Numbered from the stretch's first letter, positions 30,223-40,478 are shown. The stretch is 63,310 nucleotides of DNA from Trichomonas tenax (GCA_023091735.1 JALKBU010000192.1:1-63310), one strand, 5' to 3'. Notes: generated from the letters alone by a model not told the origin. Program-made: numbers and translations.

Positions 30223-30635
30223 ATAAAAATCATGTTCTCATCAATTTTCTTAACATCTTTCGATACTTCTTTCTTTAAATTGATTCAACTTACGCGCAAA
30301 AAAAAATATTTCGAAAATTGAGAGTACTCATTGAAAAATTGAGTGAGATCTATAGAAATTATTTGGTCATCCAGTATCATTTTTGTGCATTTTAATTTTT
30401 AGGCGTTTATGTTGGGAAGGAAAAATCACGAACAAGTTGGCAATAATCCATAAATTATGTCTCATATGTCTATACATAAAAGAAGGGAAAATACATAAAA
30501 TCCAAAGAATATCTGATCTGTTCTCATCTAAACAAGGTAAAACAAAAAAAAACTGTGACAACAGCAAAATAAATGCAAAGTAATAAGACTTATATTGAGT
30601 ACAATTGTTCCTGTAAAAATAAAATTTTAAAATTC
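30223..30635. other. Intergenic region between convergent genes
   Basis: Short frames only. No gene, RNA or repeat that I can support, apart from an AAAATTGAG direct repeat near 30317-30345. Confidence 0.4.
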
Positions 30636-33600
30636 TTATTTGTTCTTATATGGTGAGAGAGGTGGAAGGTTTCCACTCTGACCGAGCATGTAAGCAGCGT
30701 AGAGAGCGCAAGCAACTGTGAAGATGATGGAGAAGATGAACATGAATCTCTCAGCCCAACCTCCTCTTGCGTTGAGGGAGTTGCTCCAAGAACTGCCGAT
30801 GTTAACATCGATCTGGACGCGTTCACCCTTTGCAGGTCCTTCTCCTGTGTATTCAAGGAATACACTATCAGATTTGGTGTAGTACTTAGTCTTGATGATC
30901 TTAAGTCCTCCCTCTTCTGGGAATTCAAGATTGAGGCCTGGTGGCTTTTCAACAATAATCTCATCCTTGAGTGGCTTGATTGGGATGAATGCATTATTCT
31001 CCTTATCGTTAAGAGTGATGTTGATGTATGATGGAACTCCCCAAACATCGCTCTGGTAGTTGATAAGCTTGTGTGTCTCAAGCTTGATATTAGCAAGGCG
31101 AGAGCTGACGCTTGCCTTGAGCTGGATGATAGATGGGCATGTTCTGCGCTGGAAGAGCTCGATCTTGCAGTGAGCCTTAGATAAGTTGTTGCCATGAACT
31201 GGGATAACTTTACCGCAGTTCTCGGCATTCCACTCACATGTAAGCTGAAGATCAGATGGGTAGTTAATGTCAAGGCCGCTCTGTGATGTGTAGCCGCCGG
31301 AATATATTGTTTCGATGGCGTACATCTTCATTGGATCGCGCTCAACAAGTGAGATCTGGTTAACCTCGACAACTGTCATTGGTGTAGAAATGTCTGGGCT
31401 GCAGTGGATTGTTGTGCGGCCGCGGCGCTCGGCTGTGACAATACCAACTTCTGTGACTTTGGCAACGTACTTATTGGATGATGTCCACTTTGGTCTCTTT
31501 GCAGCGCACTTGAACTCTGTGGTGACACCTTTAACGAGGACTGGAGCTGTTGGGAATATCATTGTGTGAGAAATCATTGTTGTATTGCTGACCTTGAAGA
31601 CGTGGTTGCTAACATCGAACTTGACATAAAGTGGATTCTCAACTGAGAAAGCATAACGGCCGTTGTTAACGATGGCCTCTGTTGTTGTGTTGAATGTAAC
31701 TGTGGAGCCAATGATTGTTGTGTACTCCTGTCCATCGATATCAAGAGGAACTGGTTTGACTGAAGCAGAATCGCTCTGCAAGTAAAGCTCGGCTGGGCCT
31801 GAGACTGTAAGCTGTGTAACAACCCACTGGCTCTTGTACTGGGCAGCAACTATGAAGCGGCCTGGTTTGTCTGAGTAGATAGTACCATTTTTGTTAACTA
31901 TAAGGCCGGAGTCGCCGCACATGGCCTTGAACTCGACTGGAATATCGTTGTGCTTCGGGATGCCGTATTTAACCTCGAATTCCTTGTTGACTTTGATGTT
32001 ATACTTGATGCCAACTGGAAGTGATATCTTGCTTGGAGTGACAAGTTCAAGCTTAGGATCAACATAGATATCGACTGTGTTGTTAACTCCGTGGCAGGAG
32101 ATAGAGGCATTGATGAAGCCGTGTTTGTCGGCCTTAATGATAACGCTGTTATCGTAAAGCTTCTCCCACTGGTTGCTGCCAGTGATGTTCCATGCAACGA
32201 TACGTGGTGTCTGATCGCCGATGTCTGTCTCAAGAACTGGCCTCAAATGGATGATAGAGTCAACATATGGTGTCTCTGGGAACTTCTCAATTCTAACGCC
32301 TCTAATCTCGAGAACTCTGACTGTGAGATTGGCAACGCCAAGGTAATCCTTGCCTACAACGCGTGCTTCGATCTTGCAACGGCCTGGCTCGATAGCTCTG
32401 AGAATACCCTTGTTCATGTTGGCACATGTATCGTTGGATGATTCGTACTTGATCTTATCGCCAACGCCACCTCCAATGAGCCTTGGGATAAATGTCTCAC
32501 CTGGGTAGAGAGTGACGCTATCTGGCTCGAACTTGATCTGGTTGAGGACTTCAAGTGGCTTAGATCCATAAAGACCCATTCCCTTGATTCTGATGACAAT
32601 TCTTCCTTCATTCTGTGGTGTGATGGACCACTTGTTGCTTGTGCCTGGGATCAGCTCAAGGCCTTCTGTATCTGTTGTGAATTCTTCACCTTCTGTCGAT
32701 AATTTGTGGCCGAATGTACTGTAGACTTCATGCTCAAATTCGACTGTATTCTTGACAATGGCAACAGATGGACCCAAAATATCGAGTTTCTCTGGAACTT
32801 CTGTGTTAGCTTGGATTTTGATCTTGTACTCATCGATGTACTTATCCATGACAAAAATTTCACGCTCAAGGTCATTGCTTGGCATGATTGTGAGCTTATC
32901 GCCATCGATCGTAGCATCCTTTCCATCGATAACATATCTACCTGTACCTCCGACGACTGTGAGTGTTGTGCCAGTCTTAGAATTCTTGTTAACAAAGATC
33001 TTGTTCTCTTCATCAAGTCCAGAAACAGAGATTGGACCAACTGGTTCAACGGTGATGCTTGCCTTCTGGAACTTAAACTTCGTTGGAGGAATAACTGTGA
33101 ATGTTGTTTCTTTCTCTAAGAACTTGAACTGATCGTATTCTGAATTGTCATCTGTTAAAATCTTGAGATCGCTGTGTGCGAATGGACCAATTAATTGCTT
33201 AGCTTCATCATAAGCGTAAACCTTAACTGTTGGCTTATGGACTGCTGGGATCTTAACATGGCCATTCTGGTATTCGAAAATTTCCTTATTAGGATCGATT
33301 GTTGACTTGACGAGTCCACTTTCTGGGTTGTTCTTAGACTTCTCATCTATAACAGCAATAGCAATAGAATCAATCTTAGTAGCGACGACTTGGAACTCAA
33401 CTGAATCTGGTCTTGGCTTTGGATTGAGTTCTGTCTTCTTGTTGACAACAGTAAGTGTGCACTTGCCCTTGTAGGAGCTGCTAAGCTTGATGCGTGTATT
33501 GTCAATCAACTCAACGTCACTACCGCCGCACTCGATCTTAGCTGATGGAGAGTCGGAATCTGGCCATGTTTGTGGACCATTTCTGCGACCAATATCTGGT

Positions 33601-35246
33601 GTTTCTTCTTCAATGGAGTTCTCAAATTGAACAATAGAATTAACCTTAAGTGGGTAGTAAACACCAATCAAAACAGCCTGCTCGTAATCTGTGATTCTGC
33701 AGTTAACGTTTGTGAATCCTTCACCAGCAGATGTAAGATTGTTCTCAGATGCGCGGACGGTTTTATCATTCTGAGAAGAGACTGTGTATGGATCCATGTA
33801 TGTGAATTTCCTTCCACTCTCAGACTTGACTTCGAACTTGTATTTGATTTCTTCGTCTGGGATGAATTCTGTTCTCTCGAAAATGAACTTTGGATCGACC
33901 ATCTTCTCAACACTGACTTCAAGGATAGCATCAACATTAAGGCGCGTATCATGGGCCTTAACTTGGACTTTGCCTGTCTGAGATGTGATTACTCTGTGAT
34001 TACGATCACTCTTTCTCTCAAGTTTGAGAATTTCTGTGTTTGTAGAAAACCATTCGAATTCACCACTTCCGAAAAGAAGGTTCGGGTAATATCCGTTGTG
34101 GTGTACTGGAAGAACAACACTATTTGGATCAAATCTTGGCCTTTCGAATACGTGGACAAGGAACTTTGTAGATGTATGGAATGCTGTAGCTGTCACGTGG
34201 TGGTCACCAGCTTTTTTGTATTCTTCAGTAAGCTGCCAATCGATATGTTGCGGTTTTTCTAAAATTTCACCATTGGCATCATAAAATGTGGCATCATCTG
34301 TAGATGGAGTTTGGCCAACGATTATCCATTGTTCAGGAATATAAATTTTTGATGGATTGACAACTTTGAGAGTCATGAATCCCTTATTGAAGTGGAACTG
34401 TGTGTCTGTAACCTCAATCTGTGTTGTACCAACAGAAACAGAATGAATTATGCCTTTGTTGTTGACTGTACCAATTTGTTCGTCATTTGAAGAGAAAACG
34501 TATTTTTCTTTTGGCAAGAAGATTCTATCACATTTGCTATCTGGTAAAACAGAAGTAGACTTCTTGCACAACGAGAGCTCGAAGTCAACATTTGGAAGGA
34601 GTGTCTTCTCCTTTGGAAGTAAATAAATTGGGTCAACAATAAGGAGCTTAACATCTTCAGCAACAACGCCACCCTCAAGGACAGCGCCAAGGAGTGAATA
34701 TCCTGCAAGAAGACCCTGAATAATAATCTGAGAGTGTGGCGGATCGCGGCCGTCTGGGAGGACAAGATCAGTTTCAGTGATGCTGGCACGCCTGACCTCT
34801 GCTGTGTTAAACTTCCATTCGACATCGTAGTTATCGAGAGTCGAGAAAGTATTTCCGGATTTATCGTAACCTCTAAGATTGTACTCATCAAAAGAAATAT
34901 TTGCATAAAGAACTTGGATGTTTGTCTCGATGCGGACACTTTTGACCGCGTCAATGAAGATGTTGATCGTTACTTCACCATCTCTCGAGGATGCGACAAG
35001 GAGAACGTTCTCACTTGTATTTCCCTCGTATAAAACCTGGATTTCAACAGAGCTTTCGCCGTTTCTTACCGGGTTTGGACGTATCTTGATTAATTTTTCA
35101 TTTGAAATAGACCAAGTCACCCGTGAATGATAGGCTGTGATGTTGTATGACGGCGGGTCATGGTTCGGGAGTTTGAATGGCATGACCACGTTGATATTCG
35201 AAACTTTCAGTTCCGAAAAAGCGTGGAAAAGAAGCAAGGTGAACAT
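30636..35246 (-). CDS. NUP210: Membrane nucleoporin NUP210/gp210, 1536 aa
   Basis: The product starts with a short signal peptide (MFTLLLFHAFSELKV), then the N-terminal pattern of gp210 (NINVVMPFKLPNHDPPSYNI, ending in a W-S-I-S-N beta strand). About 1400 residues of tandem Ig-like beta domains follow with bacterial Big2-type motifs (for example GTTQIEVTD, CKIEARVVG, GFINASISC). A single transmembrane segment (FMFIFSIIFTVACALYAAYM) lies about 20 residues from the end, leaving a short basic/Pro tail. This is exactly the gp210 architecture: a lumenal ring subunit of the nuclear pore with a tiny cytosolic tail. It is somewhat shorter than animal homologues (about 1880 aa). The codon bias is strong, suggesting good expression. 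Confidence 0.82.
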   Translation of the reverse strand: MFTLLLFHAFSELKVSNINVVMPFKLPNHDPPSYNITAYHSRVTWSISNEKLIKIRPNPVRNGESSVEIQVLYEGNTSENVLLVASSRDGEVTINIFIDAVKSVRIETNIQVLYANISFDEYNLRGYDKSGNTFSTLDNYDVEWKFNTAEVRRASITETDLVLPDGRDPPHSQIIIQGLLAGYSLLGAVLEGGVVAEDVKLLIVDPIYLLPKEKTLLPNVDFELSLCKKSTSVLPDSKCDRIFLPKEKYVFSSNDEQIGTVNNKGIIHSVSVGTTQIEVTDTQFHFNKGFMTLKVVNPSKIYIPEQWIIVGQTPSTDDATFYDANGEILEKPQHIDWQLTEEYKKAGDHHVTATAFHTSTKFLVHVFERPRFDPNSVVLPVHHNGYYPNLLFGSGEFEWFSTNTEILKLERKSDRNHRVITSQTGKVQVKAHDTRLNVDAILEVSVEKMVDPKFIFERTEFIPDEEIKYKFEVKSESGRKFTYMDPYTVSSQNDKTVRASENNLTSAGEGFTNVNCRITDYEQAVLIGVYYPLKVNSIVQFENSIEEETPDIGRRNGPQTWPDSDSPSAKIECGGSDVELIDNTRIKLSSSYKGKCTLTVVNKKTELNPKPRPDSVEFQVVATKIDSIAIAVIDEKSKNNPESGLVKSTIDPNKEIFEYQNGHVKIPAVHKPTVKVYAYDEAKQLIGPFAHSDLKILTDDNSEYDQFKFLEKETTFTVIPPTKFKFQKASITVEPVGPISVSGLDEENKIFVNKNSKTGTTLTVVGGTGRYVIDGKDATIDGDKLTIMPSNDLEREIFVMDKYIDEYKIKIQANTEVPEKLDILGPSVAIVKNTVEFEHEVYSTFGHKLSTEGEEFTTDTEGLELIPGTSNKWSITPQNEGRIVIRIKGMGLYGSKPLEVLNQIKFEPDSVTLYPGETFIPRLIGGGVGDKIKYESSNDTCANMNKGILRAIEPGRCKIEARVVGKDYLGVANLTVRVLEIRGVRIEKFPETPYVDSIIHLRPVLETDIGDQTPRIVAWNITGSNQWEKLYDNSVIIKADKHGFINASISCHGVNNTVDIYVDPKLELVTPSKISLPVGIKYNIKVNKEFEVKYGIPKHNDIPVEFKAMCGDSGLIVNKNGTIYSDKPGRFIVAAQYKSQWVVTQLTVSGPAELYLQSDSASVKPVPLDIDGQEYTTIIGSTVTFNTTTEAIVNNGRYAFSVENPLYVKFDVSNHVFKVSNTTMISHTMIFPTAPVLVKGVTTEFKCAAKRPKWTSSNKYVAKVTEVGIVTAERRGRTTIHCSPDISTPMTVVEVNQISLVERDPMKMYAIETIYSGGYTSQSGLDINYPSDLQLTCEWNAENCGKVIPVHGNNLSKAHCKIELFQRRTCPSIIQLKASVSSRLANIKLETHKLINYQSDVWGVPSYINITLNDKENNAFIPIKPLKDEIIVEKPPGLNLEFPEEGGLKIIKTKYYTKSDSVFLEYTGEGPAKGERVQIDVNIGSSWSNSLNARGGWAERFMFIFSIIFTVACALYAAYMLGQSGNLPPLSPYKNK

Positions 35247-35259
35247 AAAATAAAAATGA
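35247..35259 (-). promoter_or_regulatory. Initiator of the NUP210 gene
   Basis: The minus strand reads TCATTTTTATTTT directly before the ATG at 35246. TCA(+1)TTTTT fits the trichomonad initiator. The start site would be 35257, giving an 11-nt leader. Confidence 0.6.
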
Positions 35260-36025
35260 AGTAAAAAGATTTACAAAAAAATTGGCATTTTAGATCCGCT
35301 GTATTACGATGGATTACGAGGACATTTTATGGAATTTACAACTATTCAATTAAATAAAGTTATACGTTCTTCATTTATGTGTCTTAGTATGGCTTTGGAG
35401 GGTTAAGCAACCGGAGATTTTGTTTCTTTTGGGCTAAATAGTTGATCCATTGATGAATAACTTATCATTAACTTTTCAATTTTTTGATTTGAATTCCGTT
35501 TCATTCTCTTGGGGGCCATTGTATACTCCGTTATGAATATATTTCGCGAGAAAAGCTAATTTAATGATTACAGTCGATTGTCATCGCTAAAAATTAAAAT
35601 TTGGATTGTATATTTTCCATCAATGATTCTTCTAATGATTCTCAAGACTCATTCAGACTGATCCCAAACAATTCATACATCAATGATCCCTCACTTACGT
35701 TAGAAAAATTTATGAAAAATCATTTTTTAGCGGGTTGAGATATAAACAATCAAATATCTATGAATCAAAGTTGACTGTATTGTGTTGGTATCAATATAAT
35801 TACTGCTTGTGTTGGTATCAATTTCTTTGTCACATGAAGATGTATTAATTATGTAATTGTATATGAGATGAAAGTCATAGTGTTTTGAGTGTCAATGAGT
35901 CACTCTGTAAAGTGTCCGATTGTCAGATTTTAGTATTGAAAAATAGTCAAAAAACGATAAAAAATAGCTCATTTTGTCAAGTAAATTAACATTTGCCAAA
36001 TAAAAAATATGTGTCAGATTAGTAA
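35260..36025. other. Intergenic region, gene-free
   Basis: No ORF of interest. A short direct repeat TGTGTTGGTATCAAT occurs twice between about 35779 and 35824. TCAATGAGTCACTCTG near 35892 is similar to one arm of the TGACTCA foldbacks but has no partner arm that I can find. Confidence 0.4.
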
Positions 36026-36448
36026 TCAGAGGGAGCAGTATTCAAATTTGAAATTAAAAAACAGATCGTGCTTTTCGTCCGTTTCTGCTGTTATGTGCAA
36101 CCACACTATGTGGTTGCACGCAGGAGCTTGGGATATAAAGATAGACCCAACAGGATAGCATCTTTCAATGGTTGCATACACTTCTCTATGTAAATTATTC
36201 GTAAGTTGCGGTAATGCATTATTTATATATTCTATTTGCATATTAATACAGTCTAATGCCTCACTGAAATCCACAGTATTTGCCTTATTATCTAGTCGAG
36301 TAAATACGTCAGTGAATTTGTTTGTAGTCGCTACATATGTCTTGAATGCCTCAGCTGCATCCTGCTTTAATTCTATTTGTTTCTTCAGTTCTGCTACATC
36401 AGTAGCGATGTGAGTAAAGTCTGCAACATTGGAAATATCTAGACTCAT
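36026..36448 (-). CDS. Phage tail-fibre-like or Maverick-associated ORF, 140 aa
   Basis: An N-terminal helical region (residues 1-95, Asp/Lys/Thr-rich) is followed by ERCYPVGSIFISQAP. A YPVGSI-(Y/F)-x-S motif is widespread in phage tail fibre/collar proteins and in related proteins of large viruses and virus-like elements. In those proteins a tail domain follows the motif. Here the sequence after it is short and is encoded across a perfect palindrome (36095-36119), so the C-terminus is probably truncated or replaced. TTTACATGTCA lies 11 nt upstream of the ATG. Probably a relic gene of a mobile element. Confidence 0.45.
   Translation of the reverse strand: MSLDISNVADFTHIATDVAELKKQIELKQDAAEAFKTYVATTNKFTDVFTRLDNKANTVDFSEALDCINMQIEYINNALPQLTNNLHREVYATIERCYPVGSIFISQAPACNHIVWLHITAETDEKHDLFFNFKFEYCSL
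36095..36119. repeat. Near-perfect short hairpin, 11-bp arms
   Basis: GTGCAACCACA and TGTGGTTGCAC flank a 3-nt loop. It lies inside the 3' part of the tail-fibre-like ORF, right where similarity to the family motif ends. Confidence 0.75.
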
Positions 36449-36458
36449 ATGTCAAATC

Positions 36459-36469
36459 TGACATGTAAA
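36459..36469 (-). promoter_or_regulatory. TTTACATGTCA motif, copy 1
   Basis: Exact 11-mer on the minus strand, 11 nt upstream of the ATG of the tail-fibre-like ORF. Five exact copies occur in noncoding DNA of this window. Confidence 0.45.
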
Positions 36470-36663
36470 GTATCACTTTTTCGTCTCTCTTTTCGGTACA
36501 GGACATTACGGTCAGCCTCCAATGGAATAAACACATTTTCTCCTCTAATTTCTTTTTTCACACTCACACAAACTCACACACAAAAAAAGAAAAAAGTTTA
36601 AAAATGAGATTTTTACTGAAACGAGGAGAAAAAGAATATCATGCGGAGCCCTGAGGCGTCCAG

Positions 36664-37097
36664 TTAGTATTCTTTGGGCTTTACTCCTTCGAGTTTGCTC
36701 TTATAGAACTGGCAAACTTCGTGGATGAAATGCTAGTTGTAGTCTCTGTTCAAGCGATTCTTAGTTTCTTCAAAGAAGTGGATTATGCCTCGCTAAAGGT
36801 CGTTCCAGTAGTTGTGCAGTAGAGACAAATTGATTGGGTCCTTGTCATAACTACTTTCAAACACTTTCTTGAAAACGTATCGAAAGTGTTGTGCGTAGGC
36901 ATAGAAGTCGGCCCTCTCGAACTGAGGATGGACTGCAAAGTAGTCGTACTCTACGAAACTGAAGAAATCGTAGACTGGAAAAGCGTAGTGAAGACTGAGG
37001 CGCTGGTATTTGGCGAAATCTGGCCGAAAACTAAGATGCGAGTGTATCTTTCGAAGAAAATCTTGTGGCACTCGTTGATATTATAATTTAAACGCAT
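36664..37097 (-). pseudogene. Decayed gene of unknown family
   Basis: An ATG at 37097 starts MRLNYNINECHKIFFER. The coding sense then moves to another frame near 37045-37060 (HSHLSFRPDFAKYQRLSLHY, FPVYDFFSFVEYDYFAVHPQ, HFRYVFKKVFESSYDKD). It continues past a TAG at 36793-36795 (RGIIHFFEETKNRLNRDYN) and a second TAG at 36733-36735 (HFIHEVCQFYKSKLEGVK) to a TAA at 36664. So there are one frameshift and two nonsense codons. The product would be a soluble, aromatic-rich helical protein. Not recognised. Base composition is more GC-rich than the flanks. Confidence 0.6.
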
Positions 37098-37788
37098 TTC
37101 GCTTGATTCTTGTCGAACCTCCTCTTCATATATAACGATCTTTCTCTTTTAAATCCGTTTAAAAACGCCTAAGGATATTGGTGTGTGAAATCTTTCACAT
37201 GAGGTGACTTCATCATTATTATAAATCGTTGACATTGTTGTTTGATGGGTATCAAAATAAAACAAAAGCACAAATTCTATCCTTATTAAATGGAAATGCT
37301 GGTAGAAATCCTTCCACATTTCACATGCCTTGAAAGCAGCAACCAATTGTTAGAGTTTTTGTTCCATTGTATATTGAAGTAGTTGAGGAAAATTTAATTA
37401 GCTATTAGATAATTCGATTGTTCTATTTAATCATTTGTGGTACGTTTTTATGTGTTAAAGTTCTAGTATTAAATAGAAAATCCATCTTTTTGTCGATTTT
37501 TTGTCTTTTGAGCGTAGCTCTCGCATGGCATGTAGCGTGCACCATGATGTTTGTGATTCTGGAAAAGATATTTGCATAGCTTTGACAATATTTGATAAAC
37601 TTAGTTAAACATTAAGAGATGTACTCGCTAGTATCGGGTTTAATAATAACCAGTAGTCATTTTTCATCCAATAAACCTGTTATGCGCAATTGTAAAAACT
37701 TTTTGGAAGGGAAGAAAGGTTTTATCTGTCACGTAAAACAGGAAAAATAAGGTGATATCATTGGTGGTACCCCCTCAAATTCAATAAA
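37098..37788. other. Intergenic region upstream of the BAR-like gene
   Basis: A minus-strand frame at 37149-37346 (65 codons, MVAAFKACEMWKDFYQ...) has no family or context and may be another relic. The rest is AT-rich with no gene seen. Confidence 0.35.
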
Positions 37789-38538
37789 ATGTTTCTTTTT
37801 TCCAAGCCCAAAGAGTTTGGAGAATTCTATGATTTAAAAAAAGCAAATAAAGCACTGCAGGAAGCGGACCAAGCGTATTCAAAGCAAATGGCGCAAGCTT
37901 TAAACAAGCCCTTAGAAGCTTGGGCAAAAACGTTAGATTCGTCGTTACAGTCGCAAATTGCGGAAATATTCAAATGTTCACAGCAAATAACGTCAACAAT
38001 CTCTAACAGCTCTAAGTCAACTGACGATGTTTACGCAAATCTTCAAGATTTAGTCAGTTTAAGAGCCGAATTTAACCCTGTTAAGGTTGCTAATCAGAAG
38101 ATTGTTAAACAGGCAAAAGATTGTGCAGCAAAAGTTGCGAAAACAGAGAAAATTTTACTTGATTTACAAAAATCAAACGCTCCGGCTTCTCAAATTGCTC
38201 GTGCTGAGGCTGAACACAGAACCGCCATCGATGCCGAAAGATCCGCAAATAGTATTGCTGAATCTTCTTCTGCTGAATTCCAGAAGAAATTTAGAGACTA
38301 TCAACAAAAGTTTGTCTCTATTTTGGCAGCTTCCTACTGCGAAGTTTCAACAATTCGTGCAAACACAGCTTCAACACTCGCTGAAATCGGCATTCAATTA
38401 GAAAACATTGCAAAAGAAATGACTTTGGAGCCTGTTGATACTGCTCTAGATTCAGGTCTTCTCGCTGAAATGCAGAGACTTGAACCTTTGTTCAAAGCTG
38501 AAGTTAAATCTAAGGAAGAAGAAAAACCTGAAGAATAA
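37789..38538 (+). CDS. BAR-domain-like protein, 249 aa
   Basis: TCAATAAA immediately precedes the ATG, giving a leader of about 6 nt. The chain is almost all alpha-helical: an N-terminal lead (MFLFSKPKEF), three long amphipathic helices (about 20-85, 90-160, 165-225) rich in Ala, Gln, Lys and Glu, and an acidic tail (KSKEEEKPEE). This is the layout of BAR domains, which dimerise and shape membranes in endocytosis and tubulation. No SH3 or PH domain is attached. The BAR call is from helix pattern and length, not from a signature motif; a generic three-helix coiled-coil protein is the alternative. Confidence 0.6.
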   Translation: MFLFSKPKEFGEFYDLKKANKALQEADQAYSKQMAQALNKPLEAWAKTLDSSLQSQIAEIFKCSQQITSTISNSSKSTDDVYANLQDLVSLRAEFNPVKVANQKIVKQAKDCAAKVAKTEKILLDLQKSNAPASQIARAEAEHRTAIDAERSANSIAESSSAEFQKKFRDYQQKFVSILAASYCEVSTIRANTASTLAEIGIQLENIAKEMTLEPVDTALDSGLLAEMQRLEPLFKAEVKSKEEEKPEE

Positions 38539-38661
38539 CTATTTCATAGTTATCAAATTCGTTTTCAAGCTTATTTATTTAATTAAATGTTAATTATTTG
38601 ATGCTAATATCAATGTTTAAGTAGTAAAAATACTTTATTTCAAACAAAACAAATCAAAAAT

Positions 38662-39396
38662 TTAATCTGAAATGCAAGCTGATGCATTCATGATTCCAAT
38701 TGCTAAACCCAATACAAGTTCAGGTAATTTATGAACTTTTTGCCTAATATCAATCTCTCCTACTTTAATAGCGATGTAGTAAATGAATCCAAACAGTGCG
38801 TTCTTCGAGATTTGGAAAAATGTTGTGATGCTTGTTCTTGTTCCATTAATGAACTTCCTCATGCATATTTCAATGATATACTTTGATTCTATTATGATTA
38901 TTGCATAGATGATCCCAAAATATGTGTTTCTATATTTGAATTTGCGATTATTTGACCATTCAAGAATTCTTAGAAATAGGCGCATCTCATTGAAGCCTTG
39001 GAACATGGCAATGAAATAATAAAGGTAGTGGGAGAGTTTGTAGAAGATTGGTGTGAAAAATATTAAAAATGATGAAGCAATGAATATTGGCAATTGGAGT
39101 TTGTTAGATGCTATTGGAGATGGTTTGTGATATATATTTGATGTGATTTCTCTTGGAACAAAAGTCATAACGAAACTTATCAATATTCCTAAAAGTAATA
39201 TGAGATATCTCTTCAATCCCTGCTTTCTGTCTGTTGTATATATCATTGACTTCTTAACAACGTAACAGCACCAGATTGTTTCAATGGTCGAGAAAAATGG
39301 ATATTGCGGAGCATTGTTTAATAATAGAAACACTTCTTTAGTTCCAGCGTTCTTTAATGAATAAACAAATTTTATCACACTATCGTAATTCGACAT
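38662..39396 (-). CDS. Polytopic membrane protein, possibly TRIC-type cation channel, 244 aa
   Basis: Six or seven hydrophobic segments are visible (for example YLILLLGILISFVMTFV, PIFIASSFLIFFTPIF, YFGIIYAIIIIESKYII, ALFGFIYYIAIKVG). The order and some features recall TRIC (TMEM38) channels: an aromatic-rich first part, a FFxPxFYK-like segment in the middle, a N-x-x-R region and a final A-L-F/Y-G helix. TRIC channels carry counter-ions during Ca2+ release from the ER. The resemblance is weak and lacks a decisive motif, so the safe statement is a small multi-pass membrane protein. Confidence 0.55.
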   Translation of the reverse strand: MSNYDSVIKFVYSLKNAGTKEVFLLLNNAPQYPFFSTIETIWCCYVVKKSMIYTTDRKQGLKRYLILLLGILISFVMTFVPREITSNIYHKPSPIASNKLQLPIFIASSFLIFFTPIFYKLSHYLYYFIAMFQGFNEMRLFLRILEWSNNRKFKYRNTYFGIIYAIIIIESKYIIEICMRKFINGTRTSITTFFQISKNALFGFIYYIAIKVGEIDIRQKVHKLPELVLGLAIGIMNASACISD

Positions 39397-40049
39397 CTTG
39401 AAAAATGATTCATGCGACTAAACAAACAAAGTTCCAGAAAAACAAAAACTAAAATGAGCTTAGGTTACATGTTAACTCACTGAAGTTTATGTTAGAGATT
39501 TGTTATTCAGTTGATTGGTGTGATGGATTCTGACATTTTCTCACATAAAACTATATTATACTCAAAGATTGTTGCTTAAACATATGATACCCTTTGCTTG
39601 AACACAGAAATTTGAGATGAAACATTTATATTTTTCCGATACCAACTCTGGAAGATTGTAGATCATTTTAAAGGTTTTTAGCTAATGTCTCAATGGAAAG
39701 TTAAGACTTGCAAATATATTTCAAAATTAAAATTGTCTAATGTTCAACTCATAGTGTTTGAAAAATAAGTATACCTTTTCAATGCGACTATATGTTTTAA
39801 GTTTCTGGAGCATTTTTTGAAAATTGTTAATATTTCAATCAAATATCTTGAATTGAGACATATTTTCGATTCCAACAAATAGAAAATTTTATGCAATAAT
39901 ATTTGAAAAAGATAAAATAGATGAAAGCATTGTCATTCATGAAAAATAAATAAAATTTAAAATATAGAATGCACATATTCTGCATAATCTATATTCCAAA
40001 AATCAGTAAAATATAAAAAAATACATTAGTAAATTTGTCAATTTTTCAA
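39397..40049. other. Intergenic region between divergent genes
   Basis: AT-rich; no gene or strong repeat seen. The 3' end carries TCAATTTTTC with its A at 40040, ten nt upstream of the TRAPPC1 start, a likely initiator with A in place of the pyrimidine. Confidence 0.4.
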
Positions 40050-40478
40050 ATGCCTAAGATAGAACCATTCTCTCTCCTCATTTACAGCACACGCACGACC
40101 GACTGCCTCTACCACAAGGAGTGGCAGGCACAGCAGGCCGATACTGCCACGAGAGAGGATAGAGAGAGACTTTTATTCGGTCTTCTTTTCTCTCTCAGGC
40201 GTACAGCCCTCAAAATGTCACCACAATCAAAGCCAGGCATGTTTAGCAATTTTACAACAAGCGGATATAAACTTCACTTCTACCAGACAAGTACTGGATA
40301 TATGTTTGTTTTATTGACACCACCGAACACTAAACCACTCAGACAGAGACTCATTGCCTTCTACTCTCAGGTGTTCCTGACAAATGTTGTTATGAATCCA
40401 CTCTACGAACTTGATACTCAGATCAAGATCCCGGCTTTTGAAACTGAAGTCGAAAAATTCGATTTCATCTCCCAGTAA
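40050..40478 (+). CDS. TRAPPC1: TRAPP complex subunit TRAPPC1/Bet5, 142 aa
   Basis: A longin-type small protein with the family landmarks: an N-terminal strand (FSLLIYSTR) followed by CLYHKEW, the helix LLFGLLFSLRRTALKMSPQ, the strand pair FTTSGYKLHFYQTSTGYMFV, and a C-terminal helix ending with an N-P-L-Y motif (NPLYELD). Length matches Bet5/TRAPPC1 (about 145-160 aa). It is a core subunit of the TRAPP Rab GEF/tether in ER-Golgi traffic. The ATG at 40050 is chosen over an upstream TTG because of the initiator just before it. The stop runs into TAAA. Confidence 0.88.
   Translation: MPKIEPFSLLIYSTRTTDCLYHKEWQAQQADTATREDRERLLFGLLFSLRRTALKMSPQSKPGMFSNFTTSGYKLHFYQTSTGYMFVLLTPPNTKPLRQRLIAFYSQVFLTNVVMNPLYELDTQIKIPAFETEVEKFDFISQ

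Noticed and set aside
33570..34262. Plus-strand 230-codon frame opposite NUP210.
   Set aside because: The NUP210 frame is strongly supported by domain layout and codon bias; the antisense reading has no family.
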